Part shown: positions 52,988 through 60,842 of the stretch, piece after piece | Position numbering within the stretch: the first letter of the stretch is position 1 | Layout of the letters: the number at the start of each line of letters is the position of its first letter | DNA from: Mycobacterium sp. GA-2829 | Lineage (GTDB): Bacteria > Actinomycetota > Actinomycetes > Mycobacteriales > Mycobacteriaceae | Length of the DNA stretch: 64,000 nt | Reading direction: 5' to 3' | Assembly (NCBI RefSeq): GCF_001499965.1 | Contig: NZ_LQIT01000028.1 | Coordinates: 1-64,000 of the forward strand | Notes under the pieces: model-generated | The model's database searches: none | What the model saw: the letters and a program-made list of their open reading frames with translations, nothing else | Told to the model about the DNA's origin: nothing | Position numbers and translations under genes: made by a program

Positions 52988-53044
52988 CAAGGCCTCCTGC
53001 CGGTCCGACTCCGTCCCCCACGGAGTCGGTGGCAGGAGGCCTTG
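52988..53044. other. 57-nt hairpin upstream of the antiporter gene
   Basis: Outer arms CAAGGCCTCCTGCC (52988-53001) and GGCAGGAGGCCTTG (53031-53044), inner arms CCGACTCCGT (53005-53014) and ACGGAGTCGG (53020-53029), loop CCCCC. It lies 48-104 bp before the antiporter start and about 180 bp beyond the VOC gene stop. It could be a terminator for the latter or an attenuator in the former's leader. Confidence 0.7.
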
Positions 53045-53221
53045 GGTCCCCCCGGAAGCGGTCTCCCGCCTCGGTCTCGCGTGATGAATCTAACACCGAC
53101 CCGTCAAGATCATGAGAGTCAGCTGAGCTGAAGCTGAGAAATGATTGCAAGGAAAATCAAAAGAACTCGTATTAGCGGCGCTGACCTGCGCGTTCCTTGC
53201 GGCGGGCTCGCCAAACTCGGT

Positions 53222-53569
53222 TCAGGCGTTTGCGACGCAGAATTCGTTTCCCTCAGGATCTGCCAGCACGATCCAGCTGAAGTCGTCCCCGAAGCTGTGC
53301 CTGCTCCGCTCGGTCGCGCCCAGTCCGACGAGCCGGGCCGCCTCCGCATCGGCGTCGGGCGCCGTGAAGTCGACGTGCACACGGTTCTTCCCCGGCGTCA
53401 CGGCGGGCACCTTCTGAAAACCGAGGCGCGGGCCGTTGTCCCGGATCAGGACGACGAACTCGCCCGGTGCGAACACATTCACCTCACCCCCGGCGGCCTC
53501 GGCCCACCAGCCGGCGAGCGCATCGGGGTCGGAGCAGTCGACGGTGATCATCTCCACGGTCATGGCCAT
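53222..53569 (-). CDS. VOC/glyoxalase-like small protein
   Basis: A 115-residue protein starting MAMTVEMITVDCSDPDALAG. PGKNRVHVDFTAPDADAEAA and FSWIVLADPEGNEFCVANA are the beta-alpha-beta modules of the vicinal-oxygen-chelate fold. It is Rv0801-like in size and position. Metal and substrate unknown. TAGGGT (53577-53582) is 7 nt upstream of the ATG and lies just beyond the pepC stop, so it likely has its own leaderless mRNA. Confidence 0.8.
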   Translation of the reverse strand: MAMTVEMITVDCSDPDALAGWWAEAAGGEVNVFAPGEFVVLIRDNGPRLGFQKVPAVTPGKNRVHVDFTAPDADAEAARLVGLGATERSRHSFGDDFSWIVLADPEGNEFCVANA

Positions 53570-53584
53570 GGCGCCGACCCTAGA

Positions 53585-54841
53585 TCAGGCCGGTGACAGA
53601 AACGCCTGAAGAGCCGCGGAGTACGCCGCGACGTCGTCGGCGCCCATCAACTCGCGCGCCGAGTGCATGGCCAGCTGTGCCGCCCCGACGTCGACGGTGG
53701 GGATCCCGGTGCGCGCAGAAGTCATCGGACCGATCGTCGACCCGCAGGGCAGGTCGGCGCGGTGTTCGTAGCGCTGCATCGGCACCCCGGCCTGCGCGCA
53801 GGCGAGCGCGAACGTCGCGGCGGTGCGCCCGTCGGTGGCGTACCGCAGATTGGGCTGCACCTTGAGCACCGGACCGGCGTTGACCTCGATGAGGTGGTTG
53901 GGTTCGTGCCGCTCCGGATAGTTGGGGTGGGTCGCGTGCGCCATGTCGCCGGACGCGACCACCGACCCCGACATCCGCCGCAGCAGATCCTCCCGGTGCC
54001 CGCCCGCGGCCAGGGTGATCCGTTCCAGCACCGTGGGCAGCAGCTCGGACTGGGCACCGTGATCGGAGGTGGACCCGACCTCCTCGTGGTCGAAGAGCGC
54101 CAACACCGGCACCACGTCGCGCGGCTCGGCGGCCAACAGCGCCTCCATGCCCGCATAGCAGGTGGCCTGGTTGTCGAGCCTTGGCGCACTGACCAATTCG
54201 CGGTCGGCGCCGACCAGTGTCGACGGGGTCAGGTCATGGGTCATCAGATCCGCGGCCAGCACATCGCGCTCGGCGACGCCGGCCCGGTCGGCCACGAGAC
54301 CGAGGAACGAGCCGCGCTCGCCGAGTCCCCACACCGCGTTGACGTGCCGCTGCGGGTCCAGGCTGACACCCTTGCGGTCGTCGGACAGGTGGATCGCCAA
54401 CTGCGGCACCCGCAGGATGGGTTCGTCGATCCGGACCAGCCGGTGCTCGATCGTGTTGCCGTCGCGGATCGACAACCGGCCGCTGAGCCCGAGGTCGCGG
54501 TCCAGCCACGAGTTCAGCCAGGCCCCGCCGTAGGGCTGCAGAGCCACGATGCGCCAACCGGATACGAAGCGGTCGGGGTGTTGTTTGACGCGCAGGTTCG
54601 GGCTGTCGGTGTGGCCGCCGACAATGCGGAACGGTGCGTGTGGATCGCCCCCGGCCCGCCACGCCACCAGCGACCCGGCCCGCACGGTGAAGTAGTCGCC
54701 CGGCGCCGACGGCCATGCGTCACTCTCGGCGAGTTCGGTGAACCCCGCCGCGCGCAACCGGTCGGCGACGGTGGCGCACACGTGGAACGGCGACGGGGAG
54801 GCGTCGATGAAGGCGCACAGGCTCTGGGGGCTAGCGGGCAT
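53585..54841 (-). CDS. pepC: PepC-type M18 family aminopeptidase
   Basis: A 418-residue dinuclear zinc aminopeptidase starting MPASPQSLCAFIDASPSPFH. Metal ligands appear in RIVGGHTDSPNLRVK, ALFDHEEVGSTSDHGAQSEL and a C-terminal AQLAMHSARELMG histidine. It is expected to remove acidic or neutral N-terminal residues from peptides in the cytosol. The longer open frame to 55834 is antisense to the DyP gene and is rejected. Divergent from DyP with 51 bp between. Confidence 0.93.
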   Translation of the reverse strand: MPASPQSLCAFIDASPSPFHVCATVADRLRAAGFTELAESDAWPSAPGDYFTVRAGSLVAWRAGGDPHAPFRIVGGHTDSPNLRVKQHPDRFVSGWRIVALQPYGGAWLNSWLDRDLGLSGRLSIRDGNTIEHRLVRIDEPILRVPQLAIHLSDDRKGVSLDPQRHVNAVWGLGERGSFLGLVADRAGVAERDVLAADLMTHDLTPSTLVGADRELVSAPRLDNQATCYAGMEALLAAEPRDVVPVLALFDHEEVGSTSDHGAQSELLPTVLERITLAAGGHREDLLRRMSGSVVASGDMAHATHPNYPERHEPNHLIEVNAGPVLKVQPNLRYATDGRTAATFALACAQAGVPMQRYEHRADLPCGSTIGPMTSARTGIPTVDVGAAQLAMHSARELMGADDVAAYSAALQAFLSPA

Positions 54842-54892
54842 CTTTTCATCTTGACGGCCCTTTCGACTGATCTTGAAGCTAGGGTCCACTTC

Positions 54893-55879
54893 GTGCCCGA
54901 TCCACTGCCGCAACCGGTGCTCGCGCCGCTGACCCCCGCTGCCGTGTTCCTCGTCGCCACCATCGACGCCGGCGGCGAGTCGACGGTGCGCGACGCACTG
55001 CCGGACATCGCGGGGCTGGTGCGGGCGATCGGGTTCCGCGATCCGACCAAGAACCTGTCGGCGGTCACCTCCATCGGATCCGACGCCTGGGACCGGCTCT
55101 TCAGCGGACCCCGGCCCGCCGAACTGCACCCGTTCCGCCCGCTGCGGGGTCCGCGCCACCACGCGCCCGCGACGCCCGGCGATCTCCTGTTCCACATCCG
55201 CGCCGAATCCATGGACGTCTGCTTCGAATTGGCGGTCAAGCTGACCGAGGCGATGGCCGGTGCGATCACCGTCGTCGACGAGGTGCACGGTTTCAAGTTC
55301 TTCGACAACCGCGATCTGCTCGGCTTCGTCGACGGCACCGAGAACCCCGACGGCCCGTTGGCGCGCAGCGCGACCCGGATCGGCGACGAGGATCCCGAAT
55401 TCGCCGGCGGCTGCTACGTGCACGTGCAGCGGTACGTCCACGACATGTCGGGGTGGAACGCGCTGACGGTCGAGGCGCAGGAACGGGTGATCGGCCGCAC
55501 CAAACTCGACGACATCGAACTCGGGAGAAAACCGGCCGATTCGCACGTGGCACTCAACGTCGTCGAGGACGACGACGGCAACGAGTTGAAGATCGTGCGG
55601 CACAACATGCCGTTCGGCGAGGTCGGCCGCGGTGAGTTCGGCACGTACTTCATCGGGTACTCGCGCACGCCGACGGTCACCGAACGGATGTTGACCAACA
55701 TGTTCATCGGGGATCCGCCGGGCAACACCGACCGCATCCTCGACTTCTCCACGGCGGTCACCGGGTCGATGTTCTTCACCCCGACCGTCGACTTCCTCGA
55801 TTCCCCACCGCCGCTTGCCGATCCGCCGTCCCACGACGGGTCACTGGCCATCGGAAGTCTGAAAGGAACCCGACGATGA
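54893..55879 (+). CDS. dye-decolorizing peroxidase (DyP) with encapsulin-targeting tail
   Basis: A 328-residue haem peroxidase of the DypB type. The distal GxxDG motif is in LLGFVDGTENPDG (Asp about 147). In DSHVALNVVEDDDGNEL the histidine is proximal, and 18 residues later VRHNMPFGE supplies the distal Arg and Asn, the same spacing as in R. jostii DypB. The C-terminus ends DGSLAIGSLKGTRR, the targeting peptide that loads cargo into encapsulin. TAGGGT (54880-54885) is 7 nt before the GTG. The stop overlaps the encapsulin start (ATGA). Confidence 0.93.
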   Translation: MPDPLPQPVLAPLTPAAVFLVATIDAGGESTVRDALPDIAGLVRAIGFRDPTKNLSAVTSIGSDAWDRLFSGPRPAELHPFRPLRGPRHHAPATPGDLLFHIRAESMDVCFELAVKLTEAMAGAITVVDEVHGFKFFDNRDLLGFVDGTENPDGPLARSATRIGDEDPEFAGGCYVHVQRYVHDMSGWNALTVEAQERVIGRTKLDDIELGRKPADSHVALNVVEDDDGNELKIVRHNMPFGEVGRGEFGTYFIGYSRTPTVTERMLTNMFIGDPPGNTDRILDFSTAVTGSMFFTPTVDFLDSPPPLADPPSHDGSLAIGSLKGTRR

Positions 55880-56682
55880 ACAACCTCTACCGCGATCTCG
55901 CACCGATCACCGCGGCGGCGTGGGAGCAGATCGAAGAGGAGGCGTCGCGCACCTTCACCCGCCACGTCGCCGGGCGGCGGGTCGTCGACGTGAGCGATCC
56001 GGGCGGCCCTGTGACAGCTGCGATCTCGACCGGCCATCTGCGCGAGGTGACGCCCCCGGGGGACGGTGTGGCGGCCGCGGTGCGCGACAGCAAGCCGCTG
56101 GTCCGGCTGCGGGTGCCGTTCACGGTGTCCCGCACGGCGGTCGACGACGTCGAACGCGGTGCGCAGGACTCCGATTGGGATCCGGTCAAGGAGGCCGCGA
56201 AGAAGTTGGCGTTCGTCGAGGACCGCGCGATCTTCGAGGGATACGGCGCCGCGCAGATCGACGGCATCCGGACCTGCACCAGCAATCCGGTGCTGGAACT
56301 GCCCGACGACGCCCGCAAGATCCCCGACGCGATCGCCCAGGCACTCTCGGCGCTACGCCTGGCCGGTGTCGACGGACCGTACTCGGTGCTGCTGTCCGCC
56401 GACGCCTACACCAGCGTCAGCGAGACCACCGAACACGGCTATCCGATCCTCGAACACCTCAACCGGATGGTCGACGGAGACATCATCTGGGCGCCCGCGA
56501 TCGACGGTGCGTTCGTATTGTCCACGCGTGGAGGCGATTTCGATCTGCAACTGGGGACCGACGTGTCGATCGGCTACCTGTCGCACGATGCGGGCACCGT
56601 GGCGCTCTACCTCGAGGAGACGCTGACGTTCCTGTGCTACACCGCCGAAGCGTCGGTCGCGCTGACGGCCGCTAGACCGTGA
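55876..56682 (+). CDS. encapsulin shell protein (Cfp29-like)
   Basis: A 268-residue HK97-fold shell subunit starting MNNLYRDLAPITAAAWEQIE. EASRTFTRHVAGRRVVDVSD and KEAAKKLAFVEDRAIFEGYG are family text, and the length matches the mycobacterial 29-kDa protein (Rv0798c). Sixty or more copies assemble a nanocompartment around the DyP cargo, presumably to isolate peroxidase chemistry. It is read right after DyP through ATGA. Its last 11 bp overlap the convergent purQ gene. Confidence 0.94.
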   Translation: MNNLYRDLAPITAAAWEQIEEEASRTFTRHVAGRRVVDVSDPGGPVTAAISTGHLREVTPPGDGVAAAVRDSKPLVRLRVPFTVSRTAVDDVERGAQDSDWDPVKEAAKKLAFVEDRAIFEGYGAAQIDGIRTCTSNPVLELPDDARKIPDAIAQALSALRLAGVDGPYSVLLSADAYTSVSETTEHGYPILEHLNRMVDGDIIWAPAIDGAFVLSTRGGDFDLQLGTDVSIGYLSHDAGTVALYLEETLTFLCYTAEASVALTAARP

Positions 56683-57346
56683 GGACGGCGTCGAGCGCCG
56701 ACAGGAACAGCCCGAGCCCGTCGTCGGACGGGCCGGTGAGCGCCTCGGTGGCGTGTTCGGGGTGCGGCATCAGGCCGACGACGCGGCCGTTGGCCGAACT
56801 GATTCCGGCGATGTCGCGCATCGAGCCGTTGAGGTTCTCGCGGTAGCGGAACACCACCCGGCCCTCGCCCTCGAGCTCGTCGAGGACCTTCTCGCTGGCG
56901 ACGTAGCGCCCCTCCCCCGATTTCAGCGGGATGAGCAGGTCGGCGCCGGTCTCGTAGCGGGTGGTCCACGCCGAGGTGTTCGACCCGACCTCCAGCCAGG
57001 TGTCGCGGCAGATGAAGTGCAGGCCGATGTTGCGGGTCAGCGCACCCGGCAGCAGCCCGGCCTCGCACAGCACCTGGAAGCCGTTGCAGATGCCCAGCAC
57101 CGGCATGCCCTGCTCAGCCGAGCGGATCACCTCGCCCATGACCGGTGCGAACTTCGCGATCGCGCCCGCCCGCAGGTAGTCGCCGTAGGAGAAGCCGCCG
57201 GGCACGATGACCGCGTCGACACCCTTGAGGTCGGCGTCGGCGTGCCACAGGCTGACCGGCTCACCACCGGCGAGCCGCACCGCGCGGGCGGCGTCGATGT
57301 CGTCGAGCGATCCCGGGAAGGTGATCACCCCAACGCGTGCGCTCAT
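56672..57346 (-). CDS. purQ: PurQ, FGAM synthase glutaminase subunit
   Basis: A 224-residue class I glutamine amidotransferase. The nucleophile is Cys about 87 in VLGICNGFQVLCEAGLLPGA, and LMPHPEHATEAL carries the catalytic His and Glu. VIVPGGFSYGDYLRAGAIAK is the PurQ signature. It hydrolyses glutamine to supply ammonia to PurL. It starts over the purS stop (ATGA). Confidence 0.95.
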   Translation of the reverse strand: MSARVGVITFPGSLDDIDAARAVRLAGGEPVSLWHADADLKGVDAVIVPGGFSYGDYLRAGAIAKFAPVMGEVIRSAEQGMPVLGICNGFQVLCEAGLLPGALTRNIGLHFICRDTWLEVGSNTSAWTTRYETGADLLIPLKSGEGRYVASEKVLDELEGEGRVVFRYRENLNGSMRDIAGISSANGRVVGLMPHPEHATEALTGPSDDGLGLFLSALDAVLTV

Positions 57347-57582
57347 GCGTCTTCCCTCGTCACGGACCAGTCCTCGATGACGGTGTTGGCCAGCAGCGAT
57401 TCGGCGATCTCGGCCACCGTCTCCTCCGACACGTCGCCGTCGATCTCCAATTCGAACCGTTTGCCTTGGCGGACATCCGAAACGCCCGTCACACCGAGAC
57501 GTCCCAGGGCTCCGACGATCGCCTGACCCTGGGGGTCGAGGATCTCGGCCTTGGGCATCACGTGCACCACCACCTTCGCCAC
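57343..57582 (-). CDS. purS: PurS, FGAM synthase small subunit
   Basis: A 79-residue protein from a GTG (then AKVVVHVMPKAEILDPQGQA), with GVTGVSDVRQGKRFELEIDG in the middle. It bridges PurL and PurQ. TAAAGT (57590-57595) is 7 nt before the GTG, so it is probably leaderless and leads the purS-purQ unit. An upstream start at 57615 is less likely. Confidence 0.93.
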   Translation of the reverse strand: MAKVVVHVMPKAEILDPQGQAIVGALGRLGVTGVSDVRQGKRFELEIDGDVSEETVAEIAESLLANTVIEDWSVTREDA

Positions 57583-57618
57583 GCCGACGACTTTACCGGT
57601 ATCGCGGCAGGTCACCGG

Positions 57619-58284
57619 TTACCGGCATGAGTCGAGATACGCCGCGCACAGCGGCGCGCCCAGCGCATCGAGCACAAACGCGTCCGGAACGGGGCGCCAG
57701 CGCACCGACGGCTGTGCCGAAGACCACATCGCCAGCTCGGTGATCGTGCTGTTGCGCGGTTCGACGACGAGGTACTGGTGCAGGATCGACCGGTCGGGTG
57801 CGCTGACCACCGCCGCCATCCGGTTGAGCTCGCTGGTCGTCATCGAGGGTGACGCGCCCGGCGCGCCCAGCCCGCAGCCGCGCAGCAGCGCCACCGCATC
57901 GTCGAACGCCGCGGCCGCGAGTTGGCCGCCGCGCCACGTCTCCCCGCGCCAGTGCACGACCTGGGCCTGCAGGTGCCACTGCCCGTCAGGTGAGGTGGCC
58001 GACGCCCTGGCCGCCACCGCCGCACTGCGGGGGTCGTCGGCCGCCGCCGGTGTCGCGCACAACTCCTCGAATCGGAACCGGACAGTCGCCGCGGTCACCG
58101 ACAGGTTCGACAGCTCCGGCCAGCGGTACACGTCGTAGAGCGGTATCGAGGTCGGGGCGATCCACGCCGAGCGCGGGATCCGGTCACAGCTCGGCGGACA
58201 GTCCAGCGGCGCGCCCGACGCCGGGACCGGGCCGACCAACGCCAGCGCGCAACTCGCCAGCACCGCCCCGATCAGCACGCGCAT
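57619..58284 (-). CDS. secreted hypothetical protein
   Basis: About 221 residues. A signal peptide (MRVLIGAVLASCALALVGPV, PASGAPLDCPPSC) leads a region with several cysteines. Upstream in-frame starts exist at 58353 and in a GTG near 58296; the ATG at 58284 gives the cleanest signal. PSMTTSELNRMAAVVSAPDR and QYLVVEPRNSTITELAMW are the only distinctive strands. It is unlike any enzyme I know, and matches the place of Rv0787 in mycobacteria. Confidence 0.6.
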   Translation of the reverse strand: MRVLIGAVLASCALALVGPVPASGAPLDCPPSCDRIPRSAWIAPTSIPLYDVYRWPELSNLSVTAATVRFRFEELCATPAAADDPRSAAVAARASATSPDGQWHLQAQVVHWRGETWRGGQLAAAAFDDAVALLRGCGLGAPGASPSMTTSELNRMAAVVSAPDRSILHQYLVVEPRNSTITELAMWSSAQPSVRWRPVPDAFVLDALGAPLCAAYLDSCR

Positions 58285-58329
58285 CCGAACCCCCACCGCC
58301 GGCCCCCGCCTGAGCGCCACAATATAGCC

Positions 58330-58983
58330 ATGCAATTGACCCATTTCGGCCATTCGTGCTTACTCGCGAGCTTTCCGGACGGTTCGGGAACCGAGACGAC
58401 GGTTCTGTTCGATCCGGGCACGTTCTCGCACGGATTCGAGGGCATCACCGGGCTCTCGGCGATCCTGATCACCCATCAGCACCCCGATCACGCCGACACC
58501 AGCCGCCTGCCTGCCCTGCTGGAGGCCAATCCGCAGGCCGCGCTGTACTGCGATCCGCAGACCGCGCAGCAGCTCGGCGGTTCGTGGCAGGCCGTGCACG
58601 CCGGTGACGAGTTCACCGTCGGGCATCTGGACGTGCGCGGCGTCGGCGGCCATCACGCGATCATCCATCCGGAACTACCGGAGATCGACAACATCTCGTA
58701 TCTGATCGGCGACGGCGAGCACCGGGCCCGGCTCATGCATCCGGGTGACGCGTTGTTCGAGCCGGGCGAACCGGTCGACGTGCTCGCCACGCCCGCGGCG
58801 GCACCGTGGATGAAGATCTCCGAGGCGGTGGAATACCTACGCGCCGTCGCACCGGCCCGCGCGGTGCCGATCCACCACGGCATCATCGATCCGAGTGCGC
58901 GCGGGATCTACTTCGGGCGGTTGAGCGAGATGACCGACACCGATTTCCAGGTGCTCGCCGAGGAGAACGGCACGGAGTTCTAG
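58330..58983 (+). CDS. metallo-beta-lactamase-fold hydrolase
   Basis: A 217-residue protein starting MQLTHFGHSCLLASFPDGSG. The metal motif HQHPDHAD lies at residues 49-56, with later LMHPGDALFEPGEP and AVPIHHGIIDPSARG supplying further ligands. It resembles the short MBL group (Beta-lactamase_3) that includes lactonase/UlaG-like hydrolases. Substrate unknown. Divergent from the secreted protein with 45 bp between. Confidence 0.85.
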   Translation: MQLTHFGHSCLLASFPDGSGTETTVLFDPGTFSHGFEGITGLSAILITHQHPDHADTSRLPALLEANPQAALYCDPQTAQQLGGSWQAVHAGDEFTVGHLDVRGVGGHHAIIHPELPEIDNISYLIGDGEHRARLMHPGDALFEPGEPVDVLATPAAAPWMKISEAVEYLRAVAPARAVPIHHGIIDPSARGIYFGRLSEMTDTDFQVLAEENGTEF

Positions 58984-58990
58984 GAGCGGT

Positions 58991-59698
58991 CTAGGCGGCG
59001 GCCGCGCCGTGCGCCCGGGTGGGTTCCCACCGGTAGACCTGTGGGACGCACCCGTGCAGGAGCGCCAGGTCGACGGCGTCGAGCACGGCCTGCCGCGGCC
59101 CCGGCCGGCCGAGGTGTTTGGCCGACACCGCGAGCCGGACCGTCCCGGCCCGGCGCGCGGTCCGGTCGGTCGCGAGCACGACGGTGCGGCACCACCACGG
59201 TTCGGCGACGAACCCGGCGCCGATCCCCACCACCCGCGCCCGCGTCGTCGTCCCGCGTACCAGATCGGTCACCCCGCTGAGCGCGGCCAGGACACGGAAA
59301 CCGTTGCGGGGTAACGCCGTCACAGTGCCCTGCGACACCGTCCAGCCGGGCGCGGCGAACAGCCGGGTGCGCAACCCGAGGTGTTCGAGGACGCGGTCGG
59401 CGCCCAGCAGGCGCAGGTTCGCCTCGTGGGCGGCCAGGGAGGCGAACTCGCTGCGGCGCTTCTTGGTGGCGGCCTCGTCGAAGCCGTGCAGGACGATCGC
59501 GTCCTCCGCCTCCCGGCGCTGGCGCAGCCACTCGACGGTCGGGGTGTCGCGGTCGAGCCGGTAGCCGCCTTTGAGGCGCGGTGCCACCAGATAGGACACC
59601 GGCACTCCGCGGGCGTCGAGCTCTGTGCGGAACGCGGCGGCCTCGTCGAGGGTGCGCGCGGTGACGTGGGAGATCGAGACGATCAGTTGTCCGGCCAC
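58991..59698 (-). CDS. DUF2334 / polysaccharide-deacetylase-like protein
   Basis: About 235 residues from a GTG (then AGQLIVSISHVTARTLDEAA). VSYLVAPRLKGGYRLDRDTP and EDAIVLHGFDEAATKKRRSE follow, with a C-terminal RWEPTRAHGAAAA. This matches the NodB-related DUF2334 group, which acts on polysaccharides or is catalytically uncertain. It is convergent with the MBL gene 7 bp away. Confidence 0.75.
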   Translation of the reverse strand: MAGQLIVSISHVTARTLDEAAAFRTELDARGVPVSYLVAPRLKGGYRLDRDTPTVEWLRQRREAEDAIVLHGFDEAATKKRRSEFASLAAHEANLRLLGADRVLEHLGLRTRLFAAPGWTVSQGTVTALPRNGFRVLAALSGVTDLVRGTTTRARVVGIGAGFVAEPWWCRTVVLATDRTARRAGTVRLAVSAKHLGRPGPRQAVLDAVDLALLHGCVPQVYRWEPTRAHGAAAA

Positions 59699-59757
59699 GT
59701 GGTCAGTGTGGCGGTCGCAGGTGTCTTGCCGGTGGCCGTCACGTCGACGGCAGCTGT

Positions 59758-60255
59758 CTATTTCGGCAGCACGGCCTCGATGGCGGAGATGACCTCGGGT
59801 GCGTCGGGCTCGGTGCGCGGCCGAAACCGGTTGACCACGTTGCCGCCGGGGGCGAGCAGGAACTTCTCGAAGTTCCACTGCACGTCGCCCGCCTCGCCGT
59901 CGGCGTCGGGCGTCTGGGTCAGTTCGGCGTAGAGCGGGTGGCGGTCCTGGCCGTTGACGTCGGTCTTGGCCAGCAGCGGGAACGTCACCCCGTAGGTGGT
60001 CGAACAGAACGTCTGGATCTCCTCGGCGGTGCCGGGTTCCTGGCCCATGAACTGGTTGCACGGCACCCCGATCACGGTGAGCCCGCGATCGCCGTAGTCC
60101 TGCGCGAGCTTCTCCAGCGCGCTGTACTGCGGGGTGAGCCCGCACTTCGAGGCGACGTTGACCACGAGCGCGGCGCCGTCGGCCAGTTCGCGCAGCGAGG
60201 TCGAGGTGCCGTCGAGCGTGTTGAGCTCGATGTCGAGCAGGTACGACTCAGTCAT
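59758..60255 (-). CDS. glutathione-peroxidase-family thiol peroxidase
   Basis: A 165-residue Cys-type peroxidase starting MTESYLLDIELNTLDGTSTS. The peroxidatic Cys38 lies in NVASKCGLTPQYSALEKLA, with the partner Gln/Trp in IGVPCNQFMGQEPG and VQWNFEKFLL. Mycobacteria lack glutathione, so a thioredoxin reductant is likely. TAGCGT (60263-60268) is 7 nt before the ATG. Long upstream codons are rejected. Confidence 0.9.
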   Translation of the reverse strand: MTESYLLDIELNTLDGTSTSLRELADGAALVVNVASKCGLTPQYSALEKLAQDYGDRGLTVIGVPCNQFMGQEPGTAEEIQTFCSTTYGVTFPLLAKTDVNGQDRHPLYAELTQTPDADGEAGDVQWNFEKFLLAPGGNVVNRFRPRTEPDAPEVISAIEAVLPK

Positions 60256-60275
60256 GTCGCGGACGCTACCGCACG

Positions 60276-60833
60276 TCACCGACCGGCGAACAGCATCTGC
60301 GCGGCCCGCTCGATCTGGGCAAGCGGATCGTCGTCGGTGGCGATGAGGTCGTTGAGCCACAACATGATGAAGCCGTGCACCAGCGACCACGCCGCGAGTG
60401 CGGCGGCGTCGGGATCGGACTGCGACCGCGCATCGGTGAGTGTGGCGACACCGCGGGCCAGTTCGGCCCCTGCTGCCGTTTTCGCCTGCACCAGTTCGAC
60501 ATTCGCCTCGTCGATGAGAGACTTGTCAAACATCACCTCGTAGTGGCCGGGATGGTCGAGGGCAAACCGGACGTAGGCGCTCGCCGCATGCAGGAACTCC
60601 GGGCCCGAGTCGGCGAGCGCTTCGGCGAGCATCCGCCAGCCCTGTGCCGCGAGCGCGGTGAACAATCCGCGTTTGTCGGTGAAGTGGTGCGCCGGCGCCG
60701 CGTGGGACACCCCGGCGGCACGGGCGAGTTCGCGCAACGAGACACCGTCGGCGCCACGCTGGGCGACCAGGTCCGCAGCCTGGGCGAGGATCGCCGACTT
60801 CAGGTCGCCGTGGTGGTAGCCGCTCTTGCCCAC
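60276..60833 (-). CDS. TetR/AcrR family regulator
   Basis: A 185-residue regulator. The HTH reads SLRELARAAGVSHAAPAHHF after GYHHGDLKSAILAQAADLV. The C-terminal helix bundle has FALDHPGHYEVMFD, the WHG-domain type. The GTG at 60833 has TAGGAT (60840-60845) 6 nt upstream. It lies between oligopeptidase B and GPx, both on its own strand; targets unknown. Confidence 0.88.
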   Translation of the reverse strand: MGKSGYHHGDLKSAILAQAADLVAQRGADGVSLRELARAAGVSHAAPAHHFTDKRGLFTALAAQGWRMLAEALADSGPEFLHAASAYVRFALDHPGHYEVMFDKSLIDEANVELVQAKTAAGAELARGVATLTDARSQSDPDAAALAAWSLVHGFIMLWLNDLIATDDDPLAQIERAAQMLFAGR

Positions 60834-60842
60834 GGCGTCATC

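Noticed and set aside
53145..53417. A plus-strand frame with a signal-peptide-like start (LVLAALTCAFLAAGS)
   Set aside because: It starts at TTG without a ribosome site and overlaps the VOC gene in reverse; the mature part has no family character.
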